Positions 34,450 through 44,629 are shown, counted from the first letter of the stretch. The stretch is DNA of 64,000 bases from Streptomyces sp. BK208 (GCF_004364245.1 NZ_SOAV01000002.1:248001-312000); one strand, 5' to 3'. Notes: generated by a model from the sequence alone, not told the origin. Translations and numbers: made by a program.

Positions 34450-36057
34450 GTGAGACCTCATCGACGGCACCACAGAACGACTCCCCGCATCACCCGGCTG
34501 CTGGGATCGCTGCTGCTGGTCGCGGCGGCCGGCGCCGTGACCACCGGCGCCGCCCCCGGCCCCAAGACGGCCCCCAGACCCACCCCTCTGGACCAGGTGA
34601 TCCCGGCCCCCTCCTCGGTCCGCCCCGGCGGCGCGCCGTACCGCATCACCAGCGGCACCCACATCCGTGTCGACGACTCGCGCGAGGCCCGCCGCGTCGG
34701 CGACTACCTCGCGGACCTCCTGCGGCCCTCCACCGGATACCGGCTCCCCGTCACCACCCACGGCCACGGCGGCATACAACTGCGCCTGACCAAGGGCCCG
34801 TACGGCGACGAGGGCTACCGCCTCGACAGCGGCCGCTCCGGCGTCACCATCAGCGCGCGCAAGGCCGCCGGGCTCTTCCACGGGGTCCAGACCCTGCGTC
34901 AGCTGCTGCCCGCGGCCGTGGAGAAGGACGTCGCACAGCCCGGTCCCTGGCCGGTCGCGGGCGGCACCATCGAGGACACCCCGCGCTACGCCTGGCGCAG
35001 CGCCATGCTCGACGTCTCCCGGCACTTCTTCGACGTCGACGAGGTCAAGCGCTACATCGACCGCGTCGCCCGCTACAAGTACAACAAGCTCCACCTGCAC
35101 ATCAGCGACGACCAGGGCTGGCGCCTCGCCATCGACTCCTGGCCGCGCCTGGCGACCTACGGCGGCTCCACCGAGGTCGGCGGCGGACCCGGCGGCTACT
35201 ACACCAAGGCGGACTACACGGAGATCGTCCGCTACGCCGCCTCCCGCCACCTGGAGGTGATCCCCGAGATCGACATGCCGGGGCACACCAACGCCGCCCT
35301 CGCCTCCTACGCCGAGCTGAACTGCGACGGCGTGGCACCCCCGCTCTACACCGGCACCAAGGTCGGCTTCAGCTCCCTGTGCGTCGGCAAGGACCTCACG
35401 TACGACTTCGTGGACGACGTCCTCGGTGAACTCGCCGCGCTCACCCCCGGCCGCTACCTCCACATCGGGGGCGACGAGGCGCACTCCACCCCGCACGCCG
35501 ACTACGTGACGTTCATGCAGCGGGTGCAGCCGATCGTCGCCAAGTACGGCAAGACGGTCGTCGGCTGGCACCAGCTGGCCGGCGCCGGACCGGCCGAGGG
35601 CGCGCTCGTCCAGTACTGGGGCCTGGACCGCACCAGCGCCGCGGAGAAGGCCGAGGTCGCCGAGGCCGCCAGGAACGGCACCGGGCTGATCCTCTCCCCG
35701 GCCGACCGGACGTACCTGGACATGAAGTACACCAAGGACACCCCGCTGGGCCTGTCCTGGGCCGGATACGTCGAGGTGCAGCGGTCCTACGACTGGGACC
35801 CGGCCGCCTACCTGCCGGGCGCCCCGGCCGAGGCGGTCCGCGGGGTGGAGGCCCCGCTGTGGACGGAGACCCTGTCCGACCCGGACCAGCTGGACTTCAT
35901 GGCCTTCCCGAGGCTGCCGGGCGTCGCCGAACTGGGCTGGTCCCCGGCGTCGACGCACGACTGGGACACCTACAAGGTACGGCTCGCCGCGCAGGCACCG
36001 CACTGGGAGGCGGCGGGGATCGACTACTACCGCTCGCCGCAGGTGCCCTGGACCTGA
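34450..36057 (+). CDS. Secreted GH20 beta-N-acetylhexosaminidase
   Basis: A 535-aa exoglycosidase that releases GlcNAc from chitobiose and related glycans outside the cell. A signal peptide (RRHHRTTPRITRLLGSLLLVAAAGA) is followed by the GH20b alpha/beta domain (about 45-165) and the GH20 barrel. The catalytic pair D342-E343 stands in HIGGDEAHS, with the substrate Trp residues in the C-terminal third. GTG at 34450 has AAGGGAG six bases upstream. By its place beside desD it matches the secreted hexosaminidase known from S. coelicolor. Together with the GH18 chitinase in this window it would complete chitin breakdown. Confidence 0.94.
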   Translation: MRPHRRHHRTTPRITRLLGSLLLVAAAGAVTTGAAPGPKTAPRPTPLDQVIPAPSSVRPGGAPYRITSGTHIRVDDSREARRVGDYLADLLRPSTGYRLPVTTHGHGGIQLRLTKGPYGDEGYRLDSGRSGVTISARKAAGLFHGVQTLRQLLPAAVEKDVAQPGPWPVAGGTIEDTPRYAWRSAMLDVSRHFFDVDEVKRYIDRVARYKYNKLHLHISDDQGWRLAIDSWPRLATYGGSTEVGGGPGGYYTKADYTEIVRYAASRHLEVIPEIDMPGHTNAALASYAELNCDGVAPPLYTGTKVGFSSLCVGKDLTYDFVDDVLGELAALTPGRYLHIGGDEAHSTPHADYVTFMQRVQPIVAKYGKTVVGWHQLAGAGPAEGALVQYWGLDRTSAAEKAEVAEAARNGTGLILSPADRTYLDMKYTKDTPLGLSWAGYVEVQRSYDWDPAAYLPGAPAEAVRGVEAPLWTETLSDPDQLDFMAFPRLPGVAELGWSPASTHDWDTYKVRLAAQAPHWEAAGIDYYRSPQVPWT

Positions 36058-36086
36058 TCCGGGGGAGCTGCCCCGGACGGACCTGA

Positions 36087-36106
36087 TCCGGACCGCGCGG
36101 TCCGGA
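36087..36106. terminator. Perfect 20-bp palindrome after GH20 gene
   Basis: TCCGGACCGCGCGGTCCGGA reads the same on both strands. It lies between the convergent hexosaminidase and desD genes, ahead of a second hairpin. Confidence 0.65.
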
Positions 36107-36115
36107 CGGCACGAC

Positions 36116-36147
36116 GGGCACCCCGGAGGACCGTCTCCGGGGTGCCC
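36116..36147. terminator. Second hairpin between GH20 and desD
   Basis: GGGCACCCCGGAG (36116-36128) and its perfect complement (36135-36147) enclose a six-base loop, giving a bidirectional terminator for the convergent genes. Confidence 0.8.
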
Positions 36148-36169
36148 GCCCGTCTGCCGGGACCCGCCG

Positions 36170-37939
36170 CTACCGGCCCGCGAGCGGGTTCTTCAGGTTC
36201 CCGACCAGCTGGAGGGCGCCGGACGGGTCGGCCAGGTCCACCATCTGCCGGTTGTCGCGCAGCTGGAGCCGGTTGAGGCAGGACAGGGCGAACTCGGGGG
36301 CGAACATGTCGAACCGCTCGAACTTCTCCGCCAGTTCCGGCACCGACTCCTGGTACTCCCGGGTGACCTCCGCGACCGTCCCCCAGAAGGCGTCCTCCGT
36401 GACGATGCACTCGCCCGCGAGGTTGGCGGCGAGGAAGCGGAAGAAGCAGTCGAAGACGTCCGTGAAGATCGACAGCAGCTTCTTGTCGTCCGGGACGTCC
36501 ACCGCGATCCGGGAGACCTCGGGCGGCAGCACCGCGTCCGGGTCCATCACCGCGATCTCCTCGGCGATGTCCTTGTAGATCGCCCGCCGCACCACGCCGT
36601 CCTCCAGCACGAGGATCACGTTCTCGCCGTGCGGCATGTACACCAGGTCGTAGGCGTAGAAGCTGTGCAGCAACGGGACGTAGTAGGCGCGCAGGTAGTG
36701 CCGCAGCCACTCGGTGGGGGTGAGCCCGGACCGCTCGATCAGCGCGCCCGCGAAGGAGGCGCCCTCATGGTCGACGTGGACCAGGGAGGCCATGGTGGCG
36801 AGCGTCTCGCCGTCCTGGAGCGAGGGCACGGGGCTCTCCCGCCACAGCGCCGCCAGCATCTTGCGGTACGGCGAGTAGCGGTCGGTGGCCTGCTCGTACT
36901 CCAGGTGCCGGTAGCCGACGGCCGCCCGCTCCCGGATGATGCTCAGCCCCGTGGCCTTCAGCACCGGATCGCCCTCGATCAGCTGGGCGAGCCAGTCGTT
37001 GATGGCCGGGGTCGCCTCCATGTACGCCGCCGACAGGCCGCGCATGAAGCCCATGTTGAGGACGGACAGGGCCGTCTTCACATAGTGCTTCCCGGGATGC
37101 GAGGCGTTGAAGAAGGTGCGGATCGACTGCTGGGCCAGGTACTCGTCGTCGCCCTCGCCCAGGCACACCAGGTGCCCGCGGGCGACCTCGGCGGCGAAGG
37201 TGACGGTGAGCTTGTTCCACCACTGCCAGGGGTGGACCGGGATGAGGAGGTAGTCCGCCGGGTCCAGGCCGCGCTCGCGCAGCACGCCGTGGAAGCGGTC
37301 GACGGTCCCCTCGCCCAGCTCGTCCCGGACGAAGGACTCGTACTCGATGCCGACGCCCGCCGTGAACGCGGCCCGCGAACGGTGCGCGGCCAGCCACACC
37401 AGCCGGACGGGGCTCGCGGTCTCGGGCGCGTACGACAGGTACTCGTGGATGCCGAAGCCGAGCCGTCCGTTGTTGGCGACGAAGCACGGGTGGCCCTCGG
37501 TCATGCCGGTCTCGACGGCCTGGAAGCCGGCCCGGGCCAGCTCGGCGGAGGTCACCTTCGGCTTGGTCAGCTTGTAGCAGGTGCCGGAGAGGGTGGAGGA
37601 GATCTCCTCCAGGTAGACCGGCAGGATCTCGTCGCTCAGGCCCAGCGTCCGCCGCAGCTCGACGAAGAAGTCCAGCGCGGCGAGCGGCAGCTCGGCCCCG
37701 TCGCGGTGGCGGGTCACGGAGCCGGCGTCCACCTGCCAGTGGTCCAGGGCGCGGACGGTGGCGGTGAAGCGGTAGGCGGTCTCGCCGTCGTCGCTGCGCA
37801 CGACGTACCCCTCCCCGTCCGGCTCGGGGGCCAGCAGCCGCTCGTGCGTGAACTCGGCCAGCGCCTTGCGGATCAGGAGGCGGTTGGCCTGCTCCCAGCG
37901 CTCGGGGGAGAGGTGGGCGACGGCGTCGGCGAGGCTCAC
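36170..37939 (-). CDS. desD: Desferrioxamine synthetase (NIS synthetase)
   Basis: A 589-aa IucA/IucC-type NRPS-independent siderophore synthetase. It joins and macrocyclises hydroxamate units with ATP to make desferrioxamine E/B. The ATP-binding stretch RTFFNASHPGKHYVKTALS and the C-terminal FhuF-like/iron-transporter region (VLILEDGVVRRA-type with HGENVILVLEDG) are evident. Its GTG overlaps the desC stop (GTGA); the long upstream open frame in the same phase is a shadow. It is last in desABCD, under the iron box before desA. Confidence 0.96.
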   Translation of the reverse strand: MSLADAVAHLSPERWEQANRLLIRKALAEFTHERLLAPEPDGEGYVVRSDDGETAYRFTATVRALDHWQVDAGSVTRHRDGAELPLAALDFFVELRRTLGLSDEILPVYLEEISSTLSGTCYKLTKPKVTSAELARAGFQAVETGMTEGHPCFVANNGRLGFGIHEYLSYAPETASPVRLVWLAAHRSRAAFTAGVGIEYESFVRDELGEGTVDRFHGVLRERGLDPADYLLIPVHPWQWWNKLTVTFAAEVARGHLVCLGEGDDEYLAQQSIRTFFNASHPGKHYVKTALSVLNMGFMRGLSAAYMEATPAINDWLAQLIEGDPVLKATGLSIIRERAAVGYRHLEYEQATDRYSPYRKMLAALWRESPVPSLQDGETLATMASLVHVDHEGASFAGALIERSGLTPTEWLRHYLRAYYVPLLHSFYAYDLVYMPHGENVILVLEDGVVRRAIYKDIAEEIAVMDPDAVLPPEVSRIAVDVPDDKKLLSIFTDVFDCFFRFLAANLAGECIVTEDAFWGTVAEVTREYQESVPELAEKFERFDMFAPEFALSCLNRLQLRDNRQMVDLADPSGALQLVGNLKNPLAGR

Positions 37940-38523
37940 GCGGACACCGCCTTCTCGAACTGCTCGCGGGTGCAGAAGCTCAGCAACGCCTTCTTCTCCG
38001 GCTTCTGGATCTCGCGCTCGGGCACGAATCCGACGGCTGCGTTCAGGGCGTGGACGGCGGTGTTGGCGACGTCCGGTTCGACGACGACCCGCCGGGTCGC
38101 CGGGTCGGCGAACAGCTCGGCCATCACGGTGGTGATCACGGCGCGGGTGAAGCCGTGCACGGGCCGGTCGGTGGGGGCGACCAGGAAGTGCATGCCGACG
38201 TCGCCCGGCTCGGGCTCGTACAGCCCGACCAGCTCCCGGTGGGCGGGGTCGTAGCGCTCCGTCAGGAAGGCGGGCACGCCGTCGTGCAGGCCGAGGTGGG
38301 CCTGCTGGTGTTCGTCGGCGGCCAGCTCCATGTACGCCCGCTCGACGTCCACCAGTGCGGCGTCCTGCATCATCCAGAACGCGGACTTGGGGTGGGTGAG
38401 CCAGCTGTGCAGCAGTACGGCGTCCTTCAGCGGGTCGACGGGCCGCAGGGTGAGGTGGCCGACGCGGGCGGCGCCCGGGCCGGTGGCGGAGCGGATGGTG
38501 CGGGTGGTGCTGGTGGTGCTCAT
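37936..38523 (-). CDS. desC: Hydroxycadaverine acyltransferase
   Basis: A 195-aa GNAT-fold IucB-type acyltransferase that acylates N-hydroxycadaverine with acetyl-, succinyl- or related CoA. The domain runs from about 25 ([17 protein letters not shown]) with conserved [19 protein letters not shown] and the acyl-CoA motif [18 protein letters not shown]. The ATG at 38523 overlaps the desB stop (ATGA), and its own stop overlaps desD. The N-terminal 17 residues are a Thr/Ser-rich leader. Confidence 0.95.
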   Translation of the reverse strand: MSTTSTTRTIRSATGPGAARVGHLTLRPVDPLKDAVLLHSWLTHPKSAFWMMQDAALVDVERAYMELAADEHQQAHLGLHDGVPAFLTERYDPAHRELVGLYEPEPGDVGMHFLVAPTDRPVHGFTRAVITTVMAELFADPATRRVVVEPDVANTAVHALNAAVGFVPEREIQKPEKKALLSFCTREQFEKAVSA

Positions 38524-39800
38524 GCGCTGAACTCCTGGAACGCGATCGTCTTCTCGACCGGGTAGTACTCGCTGCCGAGCAGCTCCCGGACGATGCAGCT
38601 GTTGCGGTAGGCACCCATGCCCAGGTCGGGGCTGGTGATGCTGTGCGTGTGGACTCCCGCGTTCTGCAGGAACACCCCGCCCCCGGTGACGTCGACGGCG
38701 TAGTTGCGGGCGATGTCGAAGTTGCCCCGGGAGTCGTAGCGCAGCCGGTCGCGCACGGGCTTGAGGAACTCCGGCTCGGCGTACCGGTAGCCGGTGGCGA
38801 GGACCAGGCCCTCGGTCTCGATCTCGAAGTCCCTGCCCTGCTCCTCCTGGCGGAAGCCGAGCGTGTACGTGCCGTCCGCGTACCGGGCCTCGGTCAGCGC
38901 CGAGTTGGTGAGCAGGCGGGTGGGGACGGGGCCGCCGAGCTTCTTCTGGTAGAGCAGGTCGAAGATCTCGTTGATCAGGTCGCCGTCGATCCCCTTGAAC
39001 AGGCCCTTCTGCTCGGCCGTGAGGCGGTAGCGGGTGTCCTCGGGCAGCGCGTGGTAGTAGTCCACGTACTCCGGTGAGGTCATCTCCAGGGTGAGCTTGG
39101 TGTATTCGAGGGGGAAGAAGCGCGGGGAGCGGGTGACCCAGTTGAGCCGGTAGCCGTGGACGTCGATCTCGCCCAGCAGGTCCAGGTAGATCTCGGCGGC
39201 GGACTGGCCGCTGCCGACCAGCGTGATCGACTTCTTCTTCACCAGCTCCGCCCGCTGCTGGACGTACCGGGAGTTGTGGAGGAAGTCCCCGGCCAGGCCG
39301 CGGCAGGCGTCCGGGATGTGCGGCGGGGTGCCGGTGCCGAGGACGAGACGGCGGGCGCGGTAGGTGTCGCCGGAGGTGGTGGCGACGGCGTACAGCTCCT
39401 CCCGCTCGTCGTACGTCACCTCGGTGACCGTGGTGGAGAAGCGGACGCTGCTCAGCTTGCGGGCGGCCCAGCGGCAGTAGTCGTCGTACTCGACGCGCAG
39501 CGGGTAGAAGTTCTCCCGGATGTAGAACGAGTAGAGCCTGCCCTGCTCCTTCAGGTAGTTGAGGAAGGAGTACGGCGAGGTCGGGTCGGCGAGCGTGACC
39601 AGGTCCGACATGAACGGGGTCTGCAGGTGCGCGCCCTCCAGGAACATGCCGGCGTGCCACTCGAAGTCCGGCTTGGACTCCAGGAAGACGCCGTTCAGCT
39701 CGGCGATGGGCTCGGTGAGGCAGGCCAGGCCGAGGTTGAAGGGGCCGAGGCCGATCCCGACGAAGTCGTACGGGGCGCTGGCTTCAGGAAGCGCGGTCAA
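38520..39800 (-). CDS. desB: Cadaverine N-monooxygenase
   Basis: A 426-aa flavin N-hydroxylase of the IucD/PvdA family that makes N-hydroxycadaverine. The FAD site is [12 protein letters not shown] (15-26); the NADPH site [11 protein letters not shown] is near residue 200, and the C-terminal ATGY box (LVLATGYRY) is present. I accept the TTG at 39800, because GGGAG lies six bases upstream; it overlaps the 3' end of desA by 17 bases. Cytoplasmic, second step of desferrioxamine synthesis. Confidence 0.95.
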   Translation of the reverse strand: MTALPEASAPYDFVGIGLGPFNLGLACLTEPIAELNGVFLESKPDFEWHAGMFLEGAHLQTPFMSDLVTLADPTSPYSFLNYLKEQGRLYSFYIRENFYPLRVEYDDYCRWAARKLSSVRFSTTVTEVTYDEREELYAVATTSGDTYRARRLVLGTGTPPHIPDACRGLAGDFLHNSRYVQQRAELVKKKSITLVGSGQSAAEIYLDLLGEIDVHGYRLNWVTRSPRFFPLEYTKLTLEMTSPEYVDYYHALPEDTRYRLTAEQKGLFKGIDGDLINEIFDLLYQKKLGGPVPTRLLTNSALTEARYADGTYTLGFRQEEQGRDFEIETEGLVLATGYRYAEPEFLKPVRDRLRYDSRGNFDIARNYAVDVTGGGVFLQNAGVHTHSITSPDLGMGAYRNSCIVRELLGSEYYPVEKTIAFQEFSA

Positions 39801-41226
39801 GGGAGTCTCCCAGGTACTGCTCGGCGTGGCCGGCGATCAGGTCGAGGACGGCGGCGATGTCGGCCGTGGTCGTCTCGGGGTTGAGCAGGGTGAACTTCAG
39901 GTAGTGGCGGCCGGCCACCTTGGTGCCCGCGACCACGGCGTCGCCGGAGGCGAACAGCGCCTTGCGGGCGTAGAGGTTGGCGCGGTCGATCTCGGCGGGG
40001 TCGGTGACGGCCGCCGGGATGTAGCGGAAGACCAGGGTGGAGAGCGACGGTTCGACGACCACGTCGAAGCGCGGGTCGGCGGCGAGCAGTCTCCAGCCCT
40101 CGGAGGCCAGGTCGCAGACCTCGTCGAAGAGCTCGCCGATACCGTCGGCGCCCATCACGCGCAGGGTCATCCACAGCTTGAGCGCGTCGAAGCGGCGGGT
40201 GGTCTGCAGGGACTTGTCCACCTGGTTGGGGATACGTTCCTGCACCATGCGGCGCGGGTTGAGGTACTCGGCGTGGTAGGTGGCGTGCCGCAGGGTGGCC
40301 GCGTCGCGGACCAGCACGGCCGACGAACTCACCGGCTGGAAGAAGGACTTGTGGTAGTCCACCGTGACGGAGTCGGCCCGCTCGATGCCGGCGGCCCGGT
40401 CCCGGTACTTCAGGGAGGCCAGCAGCCCGCAGCCGTAGGCCGCGTCCACGTGCATCCACACGCCGTACTGCTCGCACAGCCCGGCGATCTCGGGCAGCGG
40501 GTCGATGGAGCCGAAGTCGGTGGTGCCGGCGGTGGCGACGACGGCCATGGGGACCAGGCCCTCGCGCGCGCAGCGCTCCAGCTCCCGGGCGAGGGCGACG
40601 GTCTGCATGCGCTTGTCGTGGCCGACGGGGACCGACACGACGGCGTCGGGTCCCAGGCCGAGCAGCTTCGCCGATTTCTTCACGCTGAAGTGGCTGACCT
40701 CGGAGGCGAAGATGCGCAGGTCGGCGAGGCTCTCGGCCTTCGCCTCCTCGCGGGCGAGCAGCAGCGCCTGGAGGTTGGACTGGGTGCCGCCGGAGGTGAA
40801 CACGCCGTCGGCGGCCGGGCCCAGGCCGATCCGCGCCGTGGTCCAGTCGATCAGTCTCCGCTCGATGAGCGTGCCGCCGGCCGACTGGTCCCAGGTGTCC
40901 AGGGAGGAGTTGACGGCGGACAGCACCGCCTCGCCGAGCACCGCAGGTATGACGACGGGGCAGTTGAGGTGGGCGAGGTAGCGCGGGTGGTGGAAGTAGA
41001 CGGCGTCGCGGAGGTAGACGTCCTCCAGCTCGTCGAGGACCGCGGCCGTGTCGTGCAGGGGCCGGTCGAGGTCGATCTCGTCGATGCGGGGGGAGAGGGC
41101 GTCGACCGTGACACCGGTGAAGGGGCGGTCGGTGGTGGCGATCTTGGCGGCCACCCGCTCGACTCCTTCGATCACGGAGCGGCGGTACTGCTCCGCGTTG
41201 GTGTCGTTGAGCAGGTGCGAACGCAT
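39784..41226 (-). CDS. desA: Lysine decarboxylase of desferrioxamine synthesis
   Basis: A 480-aa PLP group II decarboxylase that turns lysine into cadaverine. PLP residues are evident: TSGGTQSN, the Asp of HVDAAYG, and the Schiff-base Lys in [11 protein letters not shown]. It opens the des operon; the ATG at 41226 has GGAGG six to ten bases upstream. An iron box about 75 bases upstream should repress the operon through DmdR1 when iron is plentiful. Confidence 0.96.
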   Translation of the reverse strand: MRSHLLNDTNAEQYRRSVIEGVERVAAKIATTDRPFTGVTVDALSPRIDEIDLDRPLHDTAAVLDELEDVYLRDAVYFHHPRYLAHLNCPVVIPAVLGEAVLSAVNSSLDTWDQSAGGTLIERRLIDWTTARIGLGPAADGVFTSGGTQSNLQALLLAREEAKAESLADLRIFASEVSHFSVKKSAKLLGLGPDAVVSVPVGHDKRMQTVALARELERCAREGLVPMAVVATAGTTDFGSIDPLPEIAGLCEQYGVWMHVDAAYGCGLLASLKYRDRAAGIERADSVTVDYHKSFFQPVSSSAVLVRDAATLRHATYHAEYLNPRRMVQERIPNQVDKSLQTTRRFDALKLWMTLRVMGADGIGELFDEVCDLASEGWRLLAADPRFDVVVEPSLSTLVFRYIPAAVTDPAEIDRANLYARKALFASGDAVVAGTKVAGRHYLKFTLLNPETTTADIAAVLDLIAGHAEQYLGDSLDRAS

Positions 41227-41299
41227 GTGGGGGTCCTCCGGTTTGGGGACGGGCCGAGAGGGGACGGGAGTGAGGGCGGGACGGAACCCGTGATCGAAC

Positions 41300-41318
41300 T
41301 TAGGTTAGCCTAACCTAA
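41300..41318. promoter_or_regulatory. Iron box before desA
   Basis: TTAGGTTAGCCTAACCTAA is the 19-bp DmdR/DtxR-type iron box, symmetric about its central base. It covers the desA promoter region. Confidence 0.95.
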
Positions 41319-41379
41319 CTCATGATGCCCATGCGCATGCCGGTGCGTGACCGCCGTCACTGTCGCCTCCCGTGTGGCG

Positions 41380-42249
41380 TCAGCCCTGCTCGCGGAGTTG
41401 TTCCTCCGTCAGGCCCCGTCGCCAGTACCCGACGAAGGTGACGCGCCGGCGGTCGATGCCGCGCTCGCCCACGAAGTGCCGCCGCAGTCGCTTGACGCTC
41501 CCGGACTCGCCCGCGATCCAGACGTAGGGGCGCTCGGCGTGCGGCAACCGGGCGCCGCGGAGGGCGGCGAGGGCCGCCTCGGGCCCCGCGGCCCCGTCCC
41601 TGACCAGCCAGGTGATCTCGGCGTCCGCGGCCGTCCGCAGGTCCTGTACGTCCTCGGCGTGCGGTACCTCCAGCCAGACCCGGGCCCGGGTGCCGGCCGG
41701 CAGCGACTCCACGACCGCGCAGGCGGCCGGCACGGCGGTCTCGTCGCCCCAGATCACCACCAGGTCGGTGTCCTGGGGCGGCCGGAAGCGGATCGCCCGG
41801 TTGTCGGCGACCGCCGGGCCGAGCAGCAGCACGCGGTCGCCGGGGGCGGCGCCGGCGGCCCAGCGGGCGGCGGGGCCGGGCGCGGGGCCCGCACCGGACC
41901 CCGCCGGTCCGACCCCGTGCAGGACGAAGTCGATGTCGATCTCGACGGTCTGCCCGTCGCCGTCCCGGCGCAGCGCCCGCAGCGTGTACGAGCGCATCAC
42001 CGCCCGTACGTCCTCGGGCAGTTCACGCCACCCCTGCCACCAACCTTCGCCCAGCTCGACCGGCACCGCGGGCTCCGCCTGCCCCGGGTGCGGCAGGAAC
42101 AGCGACAGCGACTGGTCGAGGCCGTCGGAGTGGAAGGCGTGCAGGTCGCCTCCCGCGAAGGTGACCCGGGCCAGGGACGGGCCGAGCCGCCTCGTCCGTG
42201 CGACCTGGAGGGAGAAGAAGCGGAACGGGGCGGCGACGGCCGTCGTCAT
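41380..42249 (-). CDS. Siderophore-interacting flavoprotein (ferric reductase, SIP)
   Basis: A 289-aa SIP/ViuB-family reductase that should release iron from ferrioxamine by reducing it with NAD(P)H or ferredoxin. The FAD motif is RSYTLR; the C-terminal nucleotide-binding half shows VVIWGDETAVPA and the signature GESGSVKRLRRHFVGERG (SIP_C, with R-R-x4-E-R-G). The ATG at 42249 lies 38 bases after desE and is probably co-transcribed with it. Linked to des by place and function. Confidence 0.92.
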   Translation of the reverse strand: MTTAVAAPFRFFSLQVARTRRLGPSLARVTFAGGDLHAFHSDGLDQSLSLFLPHPGQAEPAVPVELGEGWWQGWRELPEDVRAVMRSYTLRALRRDGDGQTVEIDIDFVLHGVGPAGSGAGPAPGPAARWAAGAAPGDRVLLLGPAVADNRAIRFRPPQDTDLVVIWGDETAVPAACAVVESLPAGTRARVWLEVPHAEDVQDLRTAADAEITWLVRDGAAGPEAALAALRGARLPHAERPYVWIAGESGSVKRLRRHFVGERGIDRRRVTFVGYWRRGLTEEQLREQG

Positions 42250-42287
42250 GGGGTGCTCCGGGGAAGTCGGGGCGCGGGAGGAAGGGG

Positions 42288-43337
42288 TCAGCCGACCTTC
42301 TTGGCGTTCTCGATCGCCTCGGCCAGGTTGTCCAGCAGGGGCGTGCACTTGTCGTAGGACAGGATCGGCTCGGGGGAGCGGGCGATCACCTGGCCGGCCT
42401 TGACCGCGGGGAGCTTCTTCCAGGTGCCCTCGGTGATGTCCGCGGGCTGGATGGTCGAGGCGCGGTCGTCCATGATGATCACGTCGGCCGGGTACTTGTC
42501 GACGTTCTCCCAGCTCAGGGACTCGAACCAGCCGCCGGTCGCCTTCTTGGCGTCCTCGGAGGGCTCCACGAAGTTCACGCCGAGGGCCTTGAAGTACTCC
42601 AGGTCCACCGAGAGGTTGGTGCCGGAGACGTAGAAGAGGTCGGGGCTCGCGGAGCCGGCCAGCACCCGGATCTCGGGCCGGGCCTTGGCGGCCGCGCGCA
42701 GCCGGGCGGCGGCCTTGTCGAAGGCCGCCTTGGCGTCGGTGACCTTCTTGGCCCTCATGTCCGCGCCGAGCGACTCGGCCAGCTCCCACATGCGCTGGAG
42801 CGGCTGGGTGAGCTGGCGGTCGAAGACCGAGATCGCGACGCTCGGGGCGAGCTTGGCGATCTTGTCCTTCGACTCCTCCGGGACGGACCACAGGGTGCCG
42901 GCGGTGTCGAACGTCGTGGTGATGAGCACCTCGGGGGCGAGGGAGGCGTACTTCTCGACGTTGAGCTTGCCCCACTCGTTGCCGAGGACGGTGACCTTGT
43001 CCACGTCGAGGTCGCCGGCCTGCACGTCGGGCTTGCCGTCCTTCGTGGTGGTCGGGCCGAAGACGCCCTTGACCTGGACGCCGTAGTCGAAGAGCGCGGC
43101 GGCGACGCCGGTGAAGGCGACGATGCCCGTCGGCACCGCGTCCAGCTTCACGGTGGTGCCGCGGTCGTCCTTGAAGGACCAGGGACCGGACTTGGCGGCG
43201 CCGCCCGACCCGTCGCCCGGGCCACCGCTCTTGCCGTCGTCGTCGCCGCAGGCCGCGAGCACGGCACCGAGGCCGAGGGCGCCGCCGGCGGCGAGGATTC
43301 CGCGGCGGGTCGGGTGGGTGGCACTGGCGTGGGACAT
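42288..43337 (-). CDS. desE: Ferrioxamine-binding lipoprotein
   Basis: A 349-aa periplasmic-binding-type (FhuD/BtuF fold, class III) lipoprotein that captures ferrioxamine E/B for an ABC importer. The signal has a twin Arg (TRRGILAAGGALG) and lipobox LAAC with Cys30, which fits a Tat lipoprotein. The mature protein starts with an acidic Gly-rich linker; the two lobes are joined by a helix near LTQPLQRMWELAESLG. It has its own iron box. Permease and ATPase genes are not in the window. Confidence 0.95.
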   Translation of the reverse strand: MSHASATHPTRRGILAAGGALGLGAVLAACGDDDGKSGGPGDGSGGAAKSGPWSFKDDRGTTVKLDAVPTGIVAFTGVAAALFDYGVQVKGVFGPTTTKDGKPDVQAGDLDVDKVTVLGNEWGKLNVEKYASLAPEVLITTTFDTAGTLWSVPEESKDKIAKLAPSVAISVFDRQLTQPLQRMWELAESLGADMRAKKVTDAKAAFDKAAARLRAAAKARPEIRVLAGSASPDLFYVSGTNLSVDLEYFKALGVNFVEPSEDAKKATGGWFESLSWENVDKYPADVIIMDDRASTIQPADITEGTWKKLPAVKAGQVIARSPEPILSYDKCTPLLDNLAEAIENAKKVG

Positions 43338-43393
43338 GGTGGTGGCTGCCTTCGAACGGTGCGGGGCGTCCTGCCCCGCGGGACAATTCGAAG

Positions 43394-43412
43394 GTAGGTT
43401 AGCCTAACCTCA
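43394..43412. promoter_or_regulatory. Iron box before desE
   Basis: GTAGGTTAGCCTAACCTCA matches the DmdR iron-box core TAGGTTAGCCTAACCT exactly, about 55 bases upstream of the desE start. Confidence 0.93.
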
Positions 43413-43463
43413 GATCTTGTCCAGGGGTGGGGCCGGTGCGGCCCCGCCCCCGGCGTCACGTCC

Positions 43464-44624
43464 TCAGCCCGCCAGCCCCAGCTCCCGGGCGATCAGCATC
43501 CGCTGCACCTCGCTGGTGCCCTCGCCGATCTCCAGGATCTTCGCGTCCCGCCACATGCGGGCCACCGGGTACTCGTTCATGAAGCCGTACCCGCCGTGGA
43601 TCTGCGTGGCGTCCCGGGCGTTGTCCACCGCGACCGTCGACGAGTACAGCTTCGCCACCGCCGCCTCCTTCTTGAACGGCTCGCCCGCCACCAGCCGCGA
43701 GGCCGCGTCCCGCCAGGCCAGACGCGCCGTGTGGGCCTTCATCTCCATGTCGGCGATCTTGAACTGGATGGCCTGGTTGGCGCCGATGGGCCGGCCGAAG
43801 GCGTGACGTTCCTTCGCATAGGCGACCGACTCGTCCACGCAGCCCTGCGCGAGCCCCGTGCCCAGCGCGGCGATCGCCACCCGGCCCTCGTCCAGGATGC
43901 GCAGGAACTGCGCGTAGCCGCGCCCCTGCTCGCCCAGCAGGTTCGCCGCCGGGACCCGCACGTCGGCGAAGGCCAGCTCACGGGTGTCCGACGCGTTCCA
44001 GCCGACCTTCGAGTACGGGGCGGCCACCGTGAAGCCCGGGGTGCCCGACGGGACGATGATCGACGAGATCAGCGGCCGGCCGTCGGGCTTGCGGCCGGTG
44101 ACCGCCGTGACCGTCACCAGGCACGTGATGTCCGTCCCCGAGTTGGTGATGAAGCACTTGGTGCCGTTGATGACCCATTCGTTCGTCGCCTCGTCCAGGC
44201 GGGCCGTGGTGCGCGTCGCGCCCGCGTCGCTGCCGCCGTCCGGCTCGGTCAGCCCGAACGCGCCCAGGATCTCCCCGGAGCACAGCCGGGGCAGCCACTG
44301 GCGCTTCTGCTCCTCGGTGCCGAACAGGTGCAGCGGCATCGCGCCCAGCGAGACGCCCGCCTCCAGCGTGATCGCCACCGACGAGTCGACCCGGGCCAGC
44401 TCCTCCAGCGCCACACCGAGGGCGAAGTAGTCGCCGCCCATGCCGCCGTACTCCTCGGGGAAGGGCAGCCCGAACAGGCCCATGCGGCCCATCTCGCGGA
44501 CGATCTCGTACGGGAACTCGTGCCGCTCGTAGAAGTCGCCGATCTTGGGCGCGACGACGTCGTGGGCGAACTCCTCCACCGTCCGGCGCAGTTCCTCGAG
44601 TTCGGGGGAGAGCTTGTGGTCCAT
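43464..44624 (-). CDS. Acyl-CoA dehydrogenase (AcdH-like, branched-chain)
   Basis: A 386-aa flavin dehydrogenase that oxidises an acyl-CoA to the 2-enoyl-CoA. FAD/substrate motifs are LTEPDGGSDAGATRTTA and CFITNSGTDI; the C-terminus has GGYGFMNEYPVARMWRDAKILEIGEGTSEVQR. The Glu in IGEGTSE stands where SCAD-type enzymes have their catalytic base. As first gene of a run with an HMG-CoA-lyase-type enzyme and a biotin carboxylase it probably serves leucine or other branched-chain breakdown; I recall the S. coelicolor counterpart as acdH. The start is the ATG at 44624. Confidence 0.92.
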   Translation of the reverse strand: MDHKLSPELEELRRTVEEFAHDVVAPKIGDFYERHEFPYEIVREMGRMGLFGLPFPEEYGGMGGDYFALGVALEELARVDSSVAITLEAGVSLGAMPLHLFGTEEQKRQWLPRLCSGEILGAFGLTEPDGGSDAGATRTTARLDEATNEWVINGTKCFITNSGTDITCLVTVTAVTGRKPDGRPLISSIIVPSGTPGFTVAAPYSKVGWNASDTRELAFADVRVPAANLLGEQGRGYAQFLRILDEGRVAIAALGTGLAQGCVDESVAYAKERHAFGRPIGANQAIQFKIADMEMKAHTARLAWRDAASRLVAGEPFKKEAAVAKLYSSTVAVDNARDATQIHGGYGFMNEYPVARMWRDAKILEIGEGTSEVQRMLIARELGLAG

Positions 44625-44629
44625 GGCTG

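Noticed and set aside
39559..41313. A 584-codon plus-strand frame opposite desA and desB
   Set aside because: Shadow of desA/desB in GC3-rich DNA; no start site or motif.
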